From positions 12,230,327 to 12,294,326 of the forward strand of contig CP141137.1 in assembly GCA_035236585.1 (NCBI GenBank): a DNA stretch of 64,000 nucleotides, in the 5' to 3' direction. Shown one piece after another: positions 1 through 13,019 of the stretch (the stretch's first letter is position 1; each line of letters opens with the position of its first letter). A program made the position numbers and the translations under genes. The notes under the pieces are model-generated. The model did no database searches and was not told the origin of the DNA. It was given only the letters and a program-made list of their open reading frames with translations. The DNA is from Warburgia ugandensis. Lineage: Eukaryota > Streptophyta > Magnoliopsida > Canellales > Canellaceae.

Positions 1-900
1 GGCCCAACATGTGTAATGAATTCACTAATCTAACGAGTGGTCAGAAGTTCAGCCATTGCCGCTGGTTTTGGCCTTATAACATGATCGTACACAACATGCA
101 TACATGTAATATATCCTTGAAACCTCCTTCGCGGTTCCGCAAACCGAACGTAAAGCTTAACTCTTGTACCTTATGTTGTGGATCGGATATTCAACGTACT
201 GTTAACCATTAGCTTGCCTATAATGGTACAGTGTATTCTTTAGTCATACATTCCGAATATTGGCTCAAGATGGCCTACAAGTTCCACGATCCGGATCTCA
301 CATACATATGCCAGTGTGAGCCAAAAAGTTGACCATCATGCTGGATCTTGACAATATTGACTGCAGAGAGAGAGAGAGAGGGAGCTCTAATATAGTGGGG
401 AAAGGTCCCCAAAGTCAGCCCACATCCAATGGTGTAAAACGAGACGCCCCCCAATTTGCACCAATAGAAAAAGACGCAGAATAACATTCTAGAAATGCCT
501 CGGAGTAGACCTCATCAGGAAAGGGAAGAAAAACAAACGCAGCTCTCGGGGTTAAATCCCATGGCAAGGAAACATCAAACACCTTTAAGAAGTTTATAGC
601 TACCCATCTCTCTCTCTCTCTCTCCGTCGGCAGCCGGTGCACATAAATAAGCGGTCCCGTCCTTATCGGACCAAAGCCGGCTTCTCTCAACCAAACCCTT
701 TACACCCAATAAACAGATACATCTTCCTGAACAAGCGGATTACGCATCAGAAAACAAAGCTATAGTCCCCATGGTTTCGTTGTAATTTTATGGGGAAAAA
801 ATGGCCTCTCTTCTGGTATCATGCACCACCCCGATAAATATTTCTAAGATGTCCATCATTAATGTATCAAGAAGTTTTGGGTCTTTGACGATTTTAATGG
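1..900. other. Intergenic, no gene seen
   Basis: No open frame here resembles a protein family. It holds short GA/CT tracts near 366-380 and 606-624. The 3' part may include promoter and leader sequence of the CLE gene, but I could not pick a convincing TATA box. Confidence 0.5.
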
Positions 901-1214
901 CCATTGTTCCTTGAACGCCAAGGAAATTTCATTGGAAAAGGGTCGATTCTACTCTCTCTGTTCCCTTTCTTCGCATCAACACCGCCAAAGAACTCCCATA
1001 GAAACCATTTTAATTACCACAAAATCGCAGTCATATGGAAGCAAACATTCAAACCTCGTCTCTTCCATTCATTTTTCACCTGTCAAAAAAATCGAAATCT
1101 CTCCATCCAAGTCTCATCTCTGTCTGTTATTCTCTCTTTTTTTTCTCTCATCTTGTTTCCATTCTTCTTCATATCCATGCTTCCCCTTCCTATATCTTCT
1201 TATCTTCCTTCTCC

Positions 1215-1520
1215 ATGGCCAGTACTAGAAAGATGGTATCACATGTAGTGGGAATTCTCTTATGGATCTCTCTCTTCTTGTTTTTGATTCATGCGTGGAG
1301 CCAATTCAAGTCTAAGAGCAATCCCTCTCATCCCACTTTCATCTTCAACCGGAAATCCTTGATGAGCAAGGTTGAATTATCTTCGTTCAACACGCAGCGT
1401 CAGGCTCAGTCGACAATTGTAGTTCCCGAGCCCGACCCAATGGATGATGATGAAATTGATCCCCGATATGGCGTCGAGAAAAGATTAGTTCCGACGGGTC
1501 CGAATCCGTTGCACCATTGA
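1215..1520 (+). CDS. CLE-family signalling peptide precursor
   Basis: Secreted prepropeptide of 101 residues that would be processed to a 12-residue CLE ligand for LRR receptor kinases of the CLAVATA1/BAM type. Seen: an N-terminal hydrophobic stretch at about residues 10-28 (signal peptide), a variable polar middle, an acidic segment (DPMDDDEID, about 74-82), then PRYGVEKR and the C-terminal CLE motif RLVPTGPNPLHH at residues 90-101, ending exactly at the stop. The motif is closest to the Arabidopsis CLE9-CLE13 group (CLE13 is RLVPSGPNPLHH), with Thr instead of Ser at position 5. Prolines 4 and 7, the usual hydroxylation sites, are kept. There is no intron, as is usual for CLE genes. The open frame extends upstream to 1035, but the ATG at 1215 is chosen because it puts the signal peptide at the N-terminus and gives a typical CLE length. 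Receptor and tissue cannot be told from sequence. Confidence 0.93.
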   Translation: MASTRKMVSHVVGILLWISLFLFLIHAWSQFKSKSNPSHPTFIFNRKSLMSKVELSSFNTQRQAQSTIVVPEPDPMDDDEIDPRYGVEKRLVPTGPNPLHH

Positions 1521-4500
1521 TGGTTCTATATGTGGCTTTTTGTTTATGATGGATCATCAGAATGATACTTGGTGAGTGTTTCAGGTCACTTGCTTGATCT
1601 AATTCTTTGTTTTACACTGAGACAAGCCTAATTGAGATTAATAAGGTCTAGAAATGTATGTTTAGTGAGTATAAATTTGTATGTAATATGAAAACTGCTT
1701 TTGAAGTTCTAATTAAGTACATGATCTTGCTTTCGTATTTTTCATCTCTTGGAGCCTCCGGTTGAAGAAGAAAATGAAGGGGTGATGGAAGTTTTGTTTT
1801 TATTTTTTTATTTCCATCTGGGGGTGTGATTTGGGTCATGGGTGTTTCTTATTAACATCAGTAGCTGCAACGGCACGGTTCATCACTAGAACTAGAAATT
1901 TAGTTATAAGGAGTGCTTTATTAATGGCGAATGTAGTGCGTTGTGGTGCAAACGCGGATCCTATTCAATGAAGATTAAGAGACAGAAATAATACAGAATA
2001 TATAAATGAAATGCTATTTACAATCCCTTGTTTGATAATAGCAGTCCTTTCTTTGTTACTGAATGGCAACTAATAGATCATTTTAGCCAATTTAACAGTC
2101 TTCAACAGCTAATTTGAAAGTGGCACTACAAAACAAAAAGAGTGAACATCATTTCCAGATATAATGAGATAGACTATAAGTAATAGGAGTAATTAATTAA
2201 TGGTGATGCCATATGTTTGACTTAGGTATAGATAGGGCGGCAGAAAAAACGTTGCCCAGCACCTGTTTTGTGATCATCTGCTTTATTGTCAACTTCTTTT
2301 GGTGCTTGTTCACAAGCTATTGACATTGCTGGAATTAGTGGCAACGACTACATGATGCTTGTTGACTTTGAGAGAGAGAGGGAGAGAGAGAGACCTACCT
2401 GAAACAGTAACTTGGGGAGCCCACATGATGGGTCCCTGCCAAATATTATTGCAACTACACTATGCTATACGTTTGATCAATGTGGACTTGGTGAATATAA
2501 CCATTTGCTCTTTTCTGGGAACTATTCCCTTGCAGGCCACTGATTAAAGGAGTTGTTCTCCAACCTGTGAAACTTTTTCTCTTTTCGGCTCCCACAATCA
2601 GCTAACCTTGGTATCTAGGATTGACCGAGTGACCTTGAAGGTTGACATGTTATGCGTCTTGCAAATGCCTCATCCCAAACTCCTGCCACACCATCTGTAG
2701 TGGAATGGACATGTGGTGAAAACTCCTCCCACACCATATATAGTGGAATGGGCATGTGCTGCACTCGAGTTTGCAACCCCCTGGGTAGTGACTCTACCAA
2801 TTTGGGTCAGTGATATTATAATTCTTTGTGGCCGACACCTGATCAGAATAAGGTCTTGACGATGATATCATAATTCTTTGAACATGATGAAAGCAATTAA
2901 GGCATTATCTTTCAAGCAGCCCGTAAAGGAAGGCAAGTGATCATGGATTCGTTGGAATATGATTTTCATCTGACCGAGAAAGTCTAATTCGTTGAGTGAA
3001 AGAGATTATTAACGTGCACTGGCAACGAAGAAAAATAATGAAATAATTAACTTGGCTGATAAAATTGGAAAGATGATCTGGATAGTTGAGTTGGTCCAAC
3101 AACTCAAGGTATAAAAGTTATTGTCGTGGGGTCCGAGTCAAATTTACAAGCTGAAGGAGAAGGAATTTACAAGCTAGGTACTATAAAATTATCTCTTCAA
3201 ATTAAACACGTATAGACGAGCACAATGACATTTACTTTGTAAGTTAATGCCGACGATTGGATGATAGGGCTAGCCCATCCCTCAAAGGTTCCTGTAGGAG
3301 TTGGGGATTGGATATGATGGTGTGAATGATGGAAGAATTAATCAGACATTCAAAAGCAATAAGGCAATAAGCCCTGTAAACGCCCTTCTTAGTGTGATAC
3401 TTTTGAATATCTGAATTCATTCCCCAACTTTTGATTTCATAAGAGAGGCACTTCGACGACTTTTCTTCTCTCGCTCCTTCCTGGTCATGGTCACAATTAA
3501 TTGGTTTATTTCTGTCAAATTGTGGGATATAATTTGGAGCCCACTTCCATGTGGGGTGTGCAAATTATCTAGCTATTTATGCATATGATAACGCATCATT
3601 TGGATACCATAATATGGAAGTAAGGATCATTACCAGATTATTTTGCTGGGTAATGTAATCTAGCTCAATCATGTGTCCGTGTCCCTGTACGTGTGAGGAA
3701 GATCGAAGTGTTAATGGAGCTTGTAAAGGATAAATCTACTTAGAAAAAGGCTTTGATTTTGACATCCAAAAATAGATAATAAAAAAGAAGAAGTTAAGAG
3801 TTCCATTACGCAGAATATTTGAATGATTGAGACACTTGGTCTGATACACCGTCATTTGGAGTACTAGACGGTCGTGAATCAATGACATAAATATTCGAAT
3901 TTGTTGGTTTACTTGTTGGGCAGCTCCCTTTCTTTTGGCCCTTCTTAGTCCACATCGAGAAAGAGAAAGAATGAGAGGGAATAGTAAGGACTAGTAATTG
4001 AGAAAGAGAGAATGGGAGAGAAAAGTAAGGAACTAGTAACTTGAGATGCGTAAGGTGCCCGTCTGTATATTGATCCAAACTACTAATTCAATTGGATTCT
4101 ACTATTTAAAATAAAATAGTGTAAAATTTTTAGTCATAAAAGTTTATTTACTTGTTATCTGCGGGACATAAAAACCAATTTCACTTGCCAATTCTCCAAA
4201 AAGTATCTTTCTCAGTATACAAATCTTCTCTCTCACTCTTTTTCTTTCTTCTTCCCCAAGCAACAAACCCCCATCGCACTCATAAAATGCATTTGTGTTG
4301 AAATCTTTTATTCATTTTCTCTAGAAATAGAGGCACCCAAATCGAAGAACCATGCGGTTGCCAGAACGACAAAGCTAGTCATGAGTCAGAAACTCACATA
4401 TGTAACACCTTATAGTTCCTGTATAAATCAGAAATTTATGTACGTAATTCATGCAGCTTTGTGAATAATGCTAGAGAGTTGTTTTGTAGAATGAGTGAAA

Positions 4501-5416
4501 GAGAGGTTGTGATATGGAGTTTGACAAGTACTTGGAATTCTCTATAGAGACTCTGGACTTCTTACTTTTAATTGCAGTAAGGTCCAGTGTACCTATAGGA
4601 TAGTGGGTTGATGCTACAATAGCAGAATAAGCTTGATGCGAGAGTTGGTGTTAAATCTGCTTTTGTGAATAGGTATTACAAATATAGTGAATAGAGATCA
4701 TTAAAAGTGTTTGAGGAGATACCAAAGTGGATTTGTTTTTTTCTCTTCAACCATTATGATCAATGGGTTACCCAATAACGGGTTGTGAGAGAGTTCTCCA
4801 GTTCTTTGTTGGACTCTTAGGATCAATGGGTTACTCGTTAATGGGTTTCGGATGGAATGTAGTCGAGTTTTTCGCTTAAATGGTTGGGACAAAATTTTAG
4901 GCAGATGAGGCTTTGCTGATTTGTTTCTTTAGTTTGATGCTAAAATTTTATACAATGCATGAAAAGGCCTGCAACTTTATTTGAGAAAAACTTTTGCTTT
5001 CAACAATTTGTGTATTTTCAATTTCTCAACTGGGTAAATCTAGTAAAAAATATTCATTTTATTCATAGATTTTCTCTAGGGTTATTTTATTGAACCCATT
5101 TAAAGAACAATTAAGAGAGAGTAGGAGAATGGAAGTTTGTAGTTGTACAGTACTCACCACAAAATGTGGGTGATTTTATAATAACTCCAAAGCTGATAAC
5201 TAGAGTTACATTTCTTGGTATTTGGGTTTTTCCCTGTTTAGAAAAGAAAATGGGAACAAAAGAGAGATAGGAGAAGGGGAACCAATTGTTTAAGACTTTG
5301 ACCTACATTCACTGTTGTTCTGGATTTTGGGCTAATAAGGAGAAGAAAGATACAACAGAGAAAGTAAGAGAAAAGGGCTAATAAGGTTATGTCAATTTGA
5401 GCTTAGGATGCTCAAA
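1521..5416. other. Intergenic, AT-rich, no supported gene
   Basis: The short frames here show no family resemblance. The first few hundred bases should hold the CLE 3' UTR. A ~43-bp imperfect tandem duplication lies at about 2678-2763 (CACACCAT..TAGTGGAATGG..CATGTG twice). A short GA tract lies at about 2369-2392. The right edge is the CACTA transposon. Confidence 0.5.
2678..2763. repeat. 43-bp imperfect tandem duplication
   Basis: Two adjacent units each begin AACTCCT(G/C)CCACACCAT and carry TAGTGGAATGG then CATGTG. They differ at several positions, so the duplication is not recent. Confidence 0.7.
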
Positions 5417-5700
5417 CACTACTATGCGAGAGGGTTTTAAAGTTGGTTAAAAACATATATAGAAGATGGTTTTGTAACCGCCTTTTTATGGAGCCTTGGA
5501 AAATTGGTAAGAAAAGAAGACAATTTGCAAGTTAAACTTTTAAAGTTAGTTTACTCTCCACCTTTAAAAGTGTTGGACTTTTATAAAGCTGGTTTACCGT
5601 ATTCAACTTTAAAATGCCTTAAATTGTGTAGGGCTTTAATTTAAAGACCATTTTGAAAAACTAACTTTAAAAATAGTATATTTTATTCCCTTGCTTTACA
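5417..5700. repeat. CACTA left terminal and subterminal repeats
   Basis: Starts with the CACTACTA terminus. TTTAAAG-like motifs follow in both orientations (TTTTAAAGTTGG, CTTTTAAAGTTAG, ACCTTTAAAAG, AACTTTAAAA, TTTAAAGACC). Such clusters are the presumed transposase binding region of CACTA elements. Confidence 0.75.
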
Positions 5701-7688
5701 TAGCAATCTTAACTTGTATTCCTGCATATATTCAATGTAGTTACACTTTTCTTACATTCTTTAAAGACAAAAAAAATAATCTACACATCCACAACAACAT
5801 CTAAATTCCACATAAATGCACATTTTTATGTAAATTCTAAGTATACAACCTTCTTACAATTATATAGTCTTCTTGCATTCTTCAAAAGACTTGGAAAGAG
5901 AAACTATGACAAGCTATATTTACTACAACATCCATTCACTTTCATTTCTGCTATAAAAATTCAAAGACATGAAAAAAAAAAAAAATGTTCACATGTACGT
6001 ACACCCACACCTTTCCTGATACATTCATTTACTTCACACTCCATCTTCCCCTCATTCATGTCATAAACAAATCACATAAATATACTTCAAGGAAATTGAA
6101 GAAATATATAACACACATGCATATAACTGAAGAAATTTAGTTTTGTATTAATAAATAAGAATATTTATATTGATCTAAATTGTACAAGTGTTCTAATCAA
6201 AATACATCCATTCTTTCTCATGTCATTGATATCTAACTTAGAGTAAGCTAGCTAAGCTTCCCATTTGGCAGTACATTAGCCTGCAAGATAATATTTCGAA
6301 TCCAGTTACATTTTTAAGCTAAAACCTATCAAATTTGTAAAAAAAATGTAAGATTATAACTAGTAAAAGGTACCTTATATTTTTAACCCTAACACTATCA
6401 TGTACTAGGGTTCTCATATATCTTAGCATATAGTGCCCATATTTTTAATTAGAATTTTGTCTAGGGCAATGCATAACAAAGAAGACTGAAAAGATCAATA
6501 AGTACCACATATTGTAATTATAGTTTTTGTTTATAAATAGAGTAACTAACTATTTCCATTACCTTTACTTGCTTTCAAGTGAGTTTTGCTGGATGATGAG
6601 TCTCTATTATTTGAGCTCATTTAAGCCATGCACTCATATATATAATCCAAATGCATTAAATATAAATGAAATATTAGTTATGAGCTAATCAAATATTACG
6701 TATAATACATTTGGATAGATTAAGAATGTGCATATTTATTATTTCTTGGAGTAAGGGACGCATGCATGCTCCATATGAATAAAAAAATAGGGCGTGCCTG
6801 CCATGCACATATAAAACTAGTAGCATCTAATTAGACTTATAAATATATACAATCATATGAATTGCAGTTGAACTTTACAATCCTTATATGTAGAATATAA
6901 TTTGGAGAGACAACAAGTAAAAACTTACCCACTATTGTAGAAAATAATTAAGATCTGGCCCTTCAATGTGCAAAAGAACCCTGGCAGAATATCCGCAACT
7001 CGTCTCTCCATTAGCCATTACTTCACCACTTCACCAATGACACTAGGGTCAAGGAATTACTAAAGTACATCCTCGACCTCTAATTGCTACATTATATCAT
7101 GTAAGAAGCTGCATAAAAGATATAACTATAAGTTATCATTACTAATTAACACATAATGTTAAGTACCATTATTGAAGCAGATATTTGCAAATACCTTATG
7201 TAGGAGATAATGCAAGGGTGATTGAGTTGATCCCATTCGCAAACTCTTATAAGGTCTTCATCCATAAGTGGTACTTCAACTACTTCATCGGTGACCATTC
7301 TAGACTTAAGACATACATGGTTGATTACCTTATCTTTGTTGATGATTATCTAAAGGCACCTCAAGGATAGCGGCATGTTAGGAGAACTTTCAGTCTATCT
7401 ATAAATGATCACTGTAAAGTTGCAAAAAAATTTAATCAATATTGTTCTTTGAAGTCATTCAATATTATAATGAAAATAAACATAAATACTAATACTAGTT
7501 TGGTCGCTATGATGGAATGAGATGGTAAAAAGGAAGTCTGCAACAATGGTGCTTGTTGTTGCTTTTGACTAACACTAGATATAGTTAATAAATGATTAAA
7601 TTGAGGTCTTTAAAAACTATTTTGAAGATGTATGGTGCTATGACAACATATATACCTTGGATTGTGTGGGAATGATAAATTGCTCCGG

Positions 7689-8600
7689 TCAAGCTACATG
7701 ATATCCAGGGGTATTCCCAATAGTGAAAACATTTTCATATTCTATCAAAAATGGAAAGCATGCATTCACATTTAAGGCCAAAGTAATACACACATGCTTA
7801 ATGTGTAGAGGCATACTCTGTCCATGAAAAATCGTAGAGCCAACTTCATACGATAAAGCAATTGCAATGTCATTTTCACAGGCATTCAAGTCTAGCAAAC
7901 ACTGGCTCACCTAAAATTAGGATATACTAGATCCATAAGAAAGAATGATGTCAGACAATTAATTGGACAATGAGAAAGTGAATGTTACTATTTATATACG
8001 GCCTTGGCTAGAATTTTTATTTGTACGACGTAGGTTTCCTGTCTTCTTCTTCACCAAAATTACGACTAGCATTTGAGTGAGGTATAGGTGTTTGAAGAAG
8101 TACACATAAACCTCTCATAAGCATACCCCTAGTTACATCCATCTTTATCTCATCATATAAATCCGTTTAAATTTTGAAATTCCTCCTTATCATTAAGTGC
8201 AGGCATTTTTTGACTAAAGGTGGAAGGAAGAACAATGCGCCCTTGGCCTCTTACTCGGTTAGTATCCTCCTCCTTATTACCCATAGCCCCATATAGGATG
8301 TCATCCTTTGTAGCTTTCTACTTAGATTTCTTGTAAATGTTCTTCCTTAGGTCAATTTTTCCTACAAAATTCAATTATAAGGACATGAATAGTTCCATCA
8401 ATTAATGTATAAAATTCAAGCGATACAAGTGTAGACATGTGCAATCACTTACAATTCAAGAAGTAACTTCTACAACAACTTTGTTTTTAAAGGTTTGGGC
8501 ATTACGCCCACCAAGTGCGCCATCTTCCAAAAAATGGTGTGATTAATGGGATCCGTAGTCCTAACTTTCTTTGTTGCTAAACAATACACAATAGTTTGGT
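7689..8600 (-). pseudogene. CACTA TNP1/En-Spm-like protein C-terminal remnant
   Basis: A 73-codon open stretch at 7689-7910 contains YEVGSTIFHGQSMPLHIKHVCITLALNVNACFPF and ends near GYHVA. This fits the conserved C-terminal block of plant TNP1/En/Spm-like transposon proteins, where VG.TIH...LP.......ALN.NACLP.P and SHVAWP are typical. Farther upstream on -, around 8220-8280, RVRGQGRIVLPSTF resembles the RVRG-GGGVTPS block of the same proteins. Stops and frameshifts separate the pieces. It would have been the accessory gene of the surrounding CACTA element. Confidence 0.65.
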
Positions 8601-9363
8601 AATGAAACATGTATAACTATTAATTCATTTGAATGAAATAAACTCTCACAAATACTTACTTTATGTTCTTTCAATTGAGCATAACCCAACCTAGAAAGGT
8701 GTGCTACATATTATTGGTTTCATGCACCTTTGTTCCTCTCGCACTCTTTATCTACATATTTGATGAATACGTAGTTAAGAGTAATCACATGTTATAATTA
8801 ATTCAATGAAATAATGGTTTAGCACATCCTCAAATTCATGTGAGGATTTTGATTGTTGGTGACACATATCTCCAATTATCAATCATAATTGGCATCATGC
8901 TTCTTACTATGGAGCACAAGTAACTAATATAGGTGCTGCACTTTCACTTCTCTCTTACCCCTTGCTATTGTATCTAATAGCTTCTTTTATTCCCTTTGAT
9001 TTTCTCTTAATAACATTTTCCAGCGTTGTTCGTCCTCTCCACTTTTTCTTTTGAGGACTGCTTATGTTAGATTGTTCTTCATGTCTTGATTCACATTTCA
9101 TTTTTCCTGCAAACGAGAACACAATGGAATCAAATATATGATGTAATGCATTTAAAGATAGGTTATGAGACTAAAATAAACTCCTTGCTTCTATAAAAAA
9201 TCTGGAAGAGTCTCCTCTATTTTTTAAACTTGCGCATTTTATACATGTGATGAAATTCACCTAATATGCCATCATTTCATATTCCAAATTATAAATGTTG
9301 ACTTAGTATCCCCACCATTTCATTGAAAGCATGAACATCATTTTAGAAATATAACAAAACCAA

Positions 9364-9615
9364 ACTAGTCCATCAAGCTTTCTCCATCTCACATTGTAAA
9401 CTCCCTTGTAAATAATACTAGGAAGCATAAATTCCTTTGTTCATTAAAGAAGTAACATTGTAAACCATACTAGCTTATCAAGCTTTCAGCATCTCACATT
9501 GCAAATCATACAATAAGCATATAGTTCTAATTCTAACATTACTAACCACGCTAGTTTATCAAGATTTCTCCATCTTCCATTGCAAATCATACAAGTAAGC
9601 ATATAGTTCTAAGTT
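9364..9615. repeat. Three diverged tandem repeats, about 80-105 bp each
   Basis: The phrase ACTAG(T/C)..ATCAAG(C/A)TTTC..CATCT(C/T) followed by CATTG(T/C)AAA recurs starting near 9364, 9464 and 9549. The last two also share CATATAGTTCTAA. Noncoding, inside the CACTA element. Confidence 0.65.
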
Positions 9616-10129
9616 GAATGATAGTTAATTACAAATAGTTCCCACTATAAATTTTATTAAGTTTCTTAAGAAACTATTAGCTTTTCACTCAAAGATGAGA
9701 GTAGACACAGAGAAAGGAAAAGAAAGAAGGGATTTCCAACCTTGGCACAGTCCCAGAGAGAGAGAGGGAAAAAAAGGGGGGTCAATGGTCTAGTTTTTCT
9801 TACGACCATTGTCCTCCTAAGATGGACTACATGCGCGTGTGCACAGAGAGAGAGAGAGAGGAAAAGAAAAAGGGGGTCACTAATCAGGTATTTTCAATGA
9901 GCCCCTACTGAGAAAGATCGTATGACACACACACAGAGGATAGGAGACCTACCTCATTGCTGGCGAAGGTGTTATAAATATTCTGAGGGGGCATGGTGAC
10001 AAGTAGAGACTCATATGGAGGTAACTAGGGCAAGAAGGCGAAATGGTGATTGAGAGGGTTCAAATGAATTTTGGTTTTTATATATATGTAAAGTGAGTAA
10101 CAATTTTTAAACTTGGTTCTCCATTTTGA

Positions 10130-11745
10130 CTTAAAAAACCCTAGTAAGACTTACTAATTTATCATATAATTCAGAGCTTCAATCATGCATTCTATACATA
10201 TATACTTAAAAATAATACAAGAATAAGCAAATTAATTAATTTCGAAATTAATTCTTATTTATCATCCTTTTATTACATATATCAAATGTTACATAGTATT
10301 CCATATCATTAATAAAAGCTAGCATATGATCAAAGAGCAAACATGGAACTAACAAATGTTACATAATATTTCATCTCATTACTATCCAGTGCCTCATAAT
10401 TTGGAGTTTGTATAACCTTTTGTGCCCAACTAATTAGCTCTTTTATTGGAAAATATGTGCATATTTCTCATCATCAAACCCTAAATTTGGACATAAATTG
10501 CAAACGGTAACTTTGCCCTTTATTTTATGAGGGTTAGATCGAGAAGTAGTTCATTTTCCATTGATGTCACATGAATTTTATCTTAATCACAAAGATCTAA
10601 CTAAGATCTTAACCCCAACATCTGCAATGACAAAATCCACAGTATTCTACTTGGAATTAATTAAAAGAAAAATAGATGATAATAAGAGGGTTTACTATCC
10701 TTATCATGTTTTTCATACCATAAACAGTCAAAATTTGGTAAATGGATGGCATGAGGGTGACAGGAAAGAGAGAAAGAGATGGAGAGAGAAGAACCAAAGG
10801 AGGGTGCCATCATTCCACCTACTAGATGAAGAAAGTCAATGCTGAAGATAGAAAAAAAGAGATGACCTCAAGGTTTTATAAAAGAACATTACAACTTTTA
10901 AAGTTGGTTTCACATAACTGACTTTAAAAACCATTTTTAAAGTGGGTTTATGCTTAATAAGATTAAACACTTCAATCACACATTTTGTACACATATACAT
11001 AATAATAACACAAGAATAAGCAAATAATTAATTTTTGGATAACTCCTCATTCATCATCCTTTTATTATATATATAAAATGTTACATAGTATTTCATCTCG
11101 TTAATACAAGCTACCACATGATCAAAGAGCGAATCTAAAACAATTTCATGAAAATTTGGCCTCTTAGTATTCAGCTCACACCACACTCTCACAATTCCTT
11201 TATTGGTAGACTTTTGTGACCAATAACTAATAAGCTCTTTCATTTGAATATATATATATATATATATATCATTGAATATCATTGAACGCTACTTACAGAC
11301 CAAAACTTCAAATTGTAACTTTGTCCTTTCTCTTACGAGGGTTAGAACGATAAGCTATTTTTTTTTTCATTAAAATCGCATGATTTTTGTTCGAATCATG
11401 ACAATTCAACCAAGATCTTAACCTCAACATCTACAATGACAAAACCCATATCGTCCACAATATCCTACTTTGAATTAATAATAAGAGAAATGGATGACAA
11501 TATGAGGATTTATTATCATTACCATATTTTTCATGCTACTAACCATCAAAATCTCTTAAACAGACAGTAAGAGGGTAACAAGAAAGAGAAAGACAGAAGA
11601 ACCAATGGAGGGTGCTATCATTCTGCCCACTAGACAAAGACAATCAATGGATAAGATAGGAAAAAAGGAGATAACGCCAAGGTTTTATAAAGAGCCTCAC
11701 CACTTTTCAAGTCATTTTGAAGAAACTGACTTTAGAAATGGTTTT
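10130..11745. repeat. Diverged ~800-bp tandem duplication inside the CACTA element
   Basis: Segment 10130-10935 is repeated at 10936-11745. Anchor phrases recur 790-810 bp apart: CTTCAATCA (10177 and 10970), ATCATCCTTTTATTA then AAATGTTACATAGTATT, AAGATCTTAACC.CAACATCT, and AAGGTTTTATAAA (10870 and 11679). Each unit ends with the TTTAAAG/GACTTTA subterminal-type motif normally seen at the element's ends. Substitutions and small indels show the duplication is old. Confidence 0.8.
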
Positions 11746-11976
11746 TGAAGCTAGATTCTTGAAATTGACTACGGTGATTGCTATAAAAAAAATTATAAAG
11801 AGACTACTACAATTTTTTAAACTCTTTATTCGATGCAACACACATAATACTTTTGAGTCGGCTTGTTCAGGATATACCTCCATATATAACTATAGATATA
11901 TGTACATGCAAATTTTAAGATAACTCCTTTAATTATATTTTAAATTTAATATTTCCCCTCATGTATTGTTTCCAAC

Positions 11977-12300
11977 CTAAGTTCCATCCTCACCATTATC
12001 ACGCATATAATCCACATTCCTACCAAGTACATTGACTAGTGGTACCATTTTGATTAAACAAGGGTAATCTATTTCACTATCTCTTGGGTTGTCTTCATCA
12101 TAAAATTCCCTCAGAGAGGTTGATAAAATAGTTGACTGACTCTTATCACATCCTTCTTGCACATAAAATACATGTTTGATTTAAGATACCAAAATAAATG
12201 ACCGTTTTTACAACCGATCTTATTGAACTCAACTAATGTCAATTTAAGGGCATTAGTTTTGATGTTGTCTTTATTGTGTTCCATCTAATCACAGTTAAAC
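11977..12300 (-). pseudogene. Possible CACTA transposase C-terminal (DUF4216-like) remnant
   Basis: A 61-codon frame at 11977-12162 lies downstream of the TNP2 remnants on the same strand. The order fits the DUF4216-type region that follows DUF4218 in plant TNP2 proteins. The match rests mainly on position and a short acidic stretch (FYDEDNPRDSEIDYP), so the family call is tentative. Confidence 0.35.
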
Positions 12301-12869
12301 ACAACCACAGCTTTGCAACTATAATCTAAGGCCCATATCTCTCGTATAACCCTGTAATAAGTATCATTTGCTACTATTGACTTGTTATCCTGTAATCTGA
12401 AAAAGAAAATAGTATTTGCAACTAAGTTAACCCTGATATTCTGTTGTGATTTTGAGTTATCATAGTCTTTTGTGTAAAAGTAATAATCATTGATGGCATA
12501 TCAGCATACTTTATTACTTCTGGTCATGGACCCATCACCATCTAGCCTAAGGATTTAGATACACCATTGCCTAGAATGTCTTGCTGATCTATTAAGTGGG
12601 TTATGATTACTGTAATTAAGAATATATAATATATATGGTATGCAATTTATAAGAAGTGCAAATTAATTCAATTTACCTTCTGATGGAGCCAATATTGAAA
12701 GTGCAATAGTGCTCATATTGCAACCACTTCTATTTCTTTTCGACTTAGATACTTGGCTTTTAGAAAGTCTGCGTGCTCATTATATATACAAATGAAGAAA
12801 TCAAAGCAAATGTATATAACCATTAATTAATTTTTAAAATATATAGTAAAGGAAAATGTGTAAGCATGC

Positions 12870-12987
<118 letters not shown>

Positions 12988-13019
12988 AGAGTGATCAAAT
13001 TGGCCAATGTGTGGTTGGA

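Noticed and set aside
904-1248. Frames upstream of and overlapping the CLE start
   Set aside because: CT-rich leader read in other frames; the CLE frame alone has a family motif.
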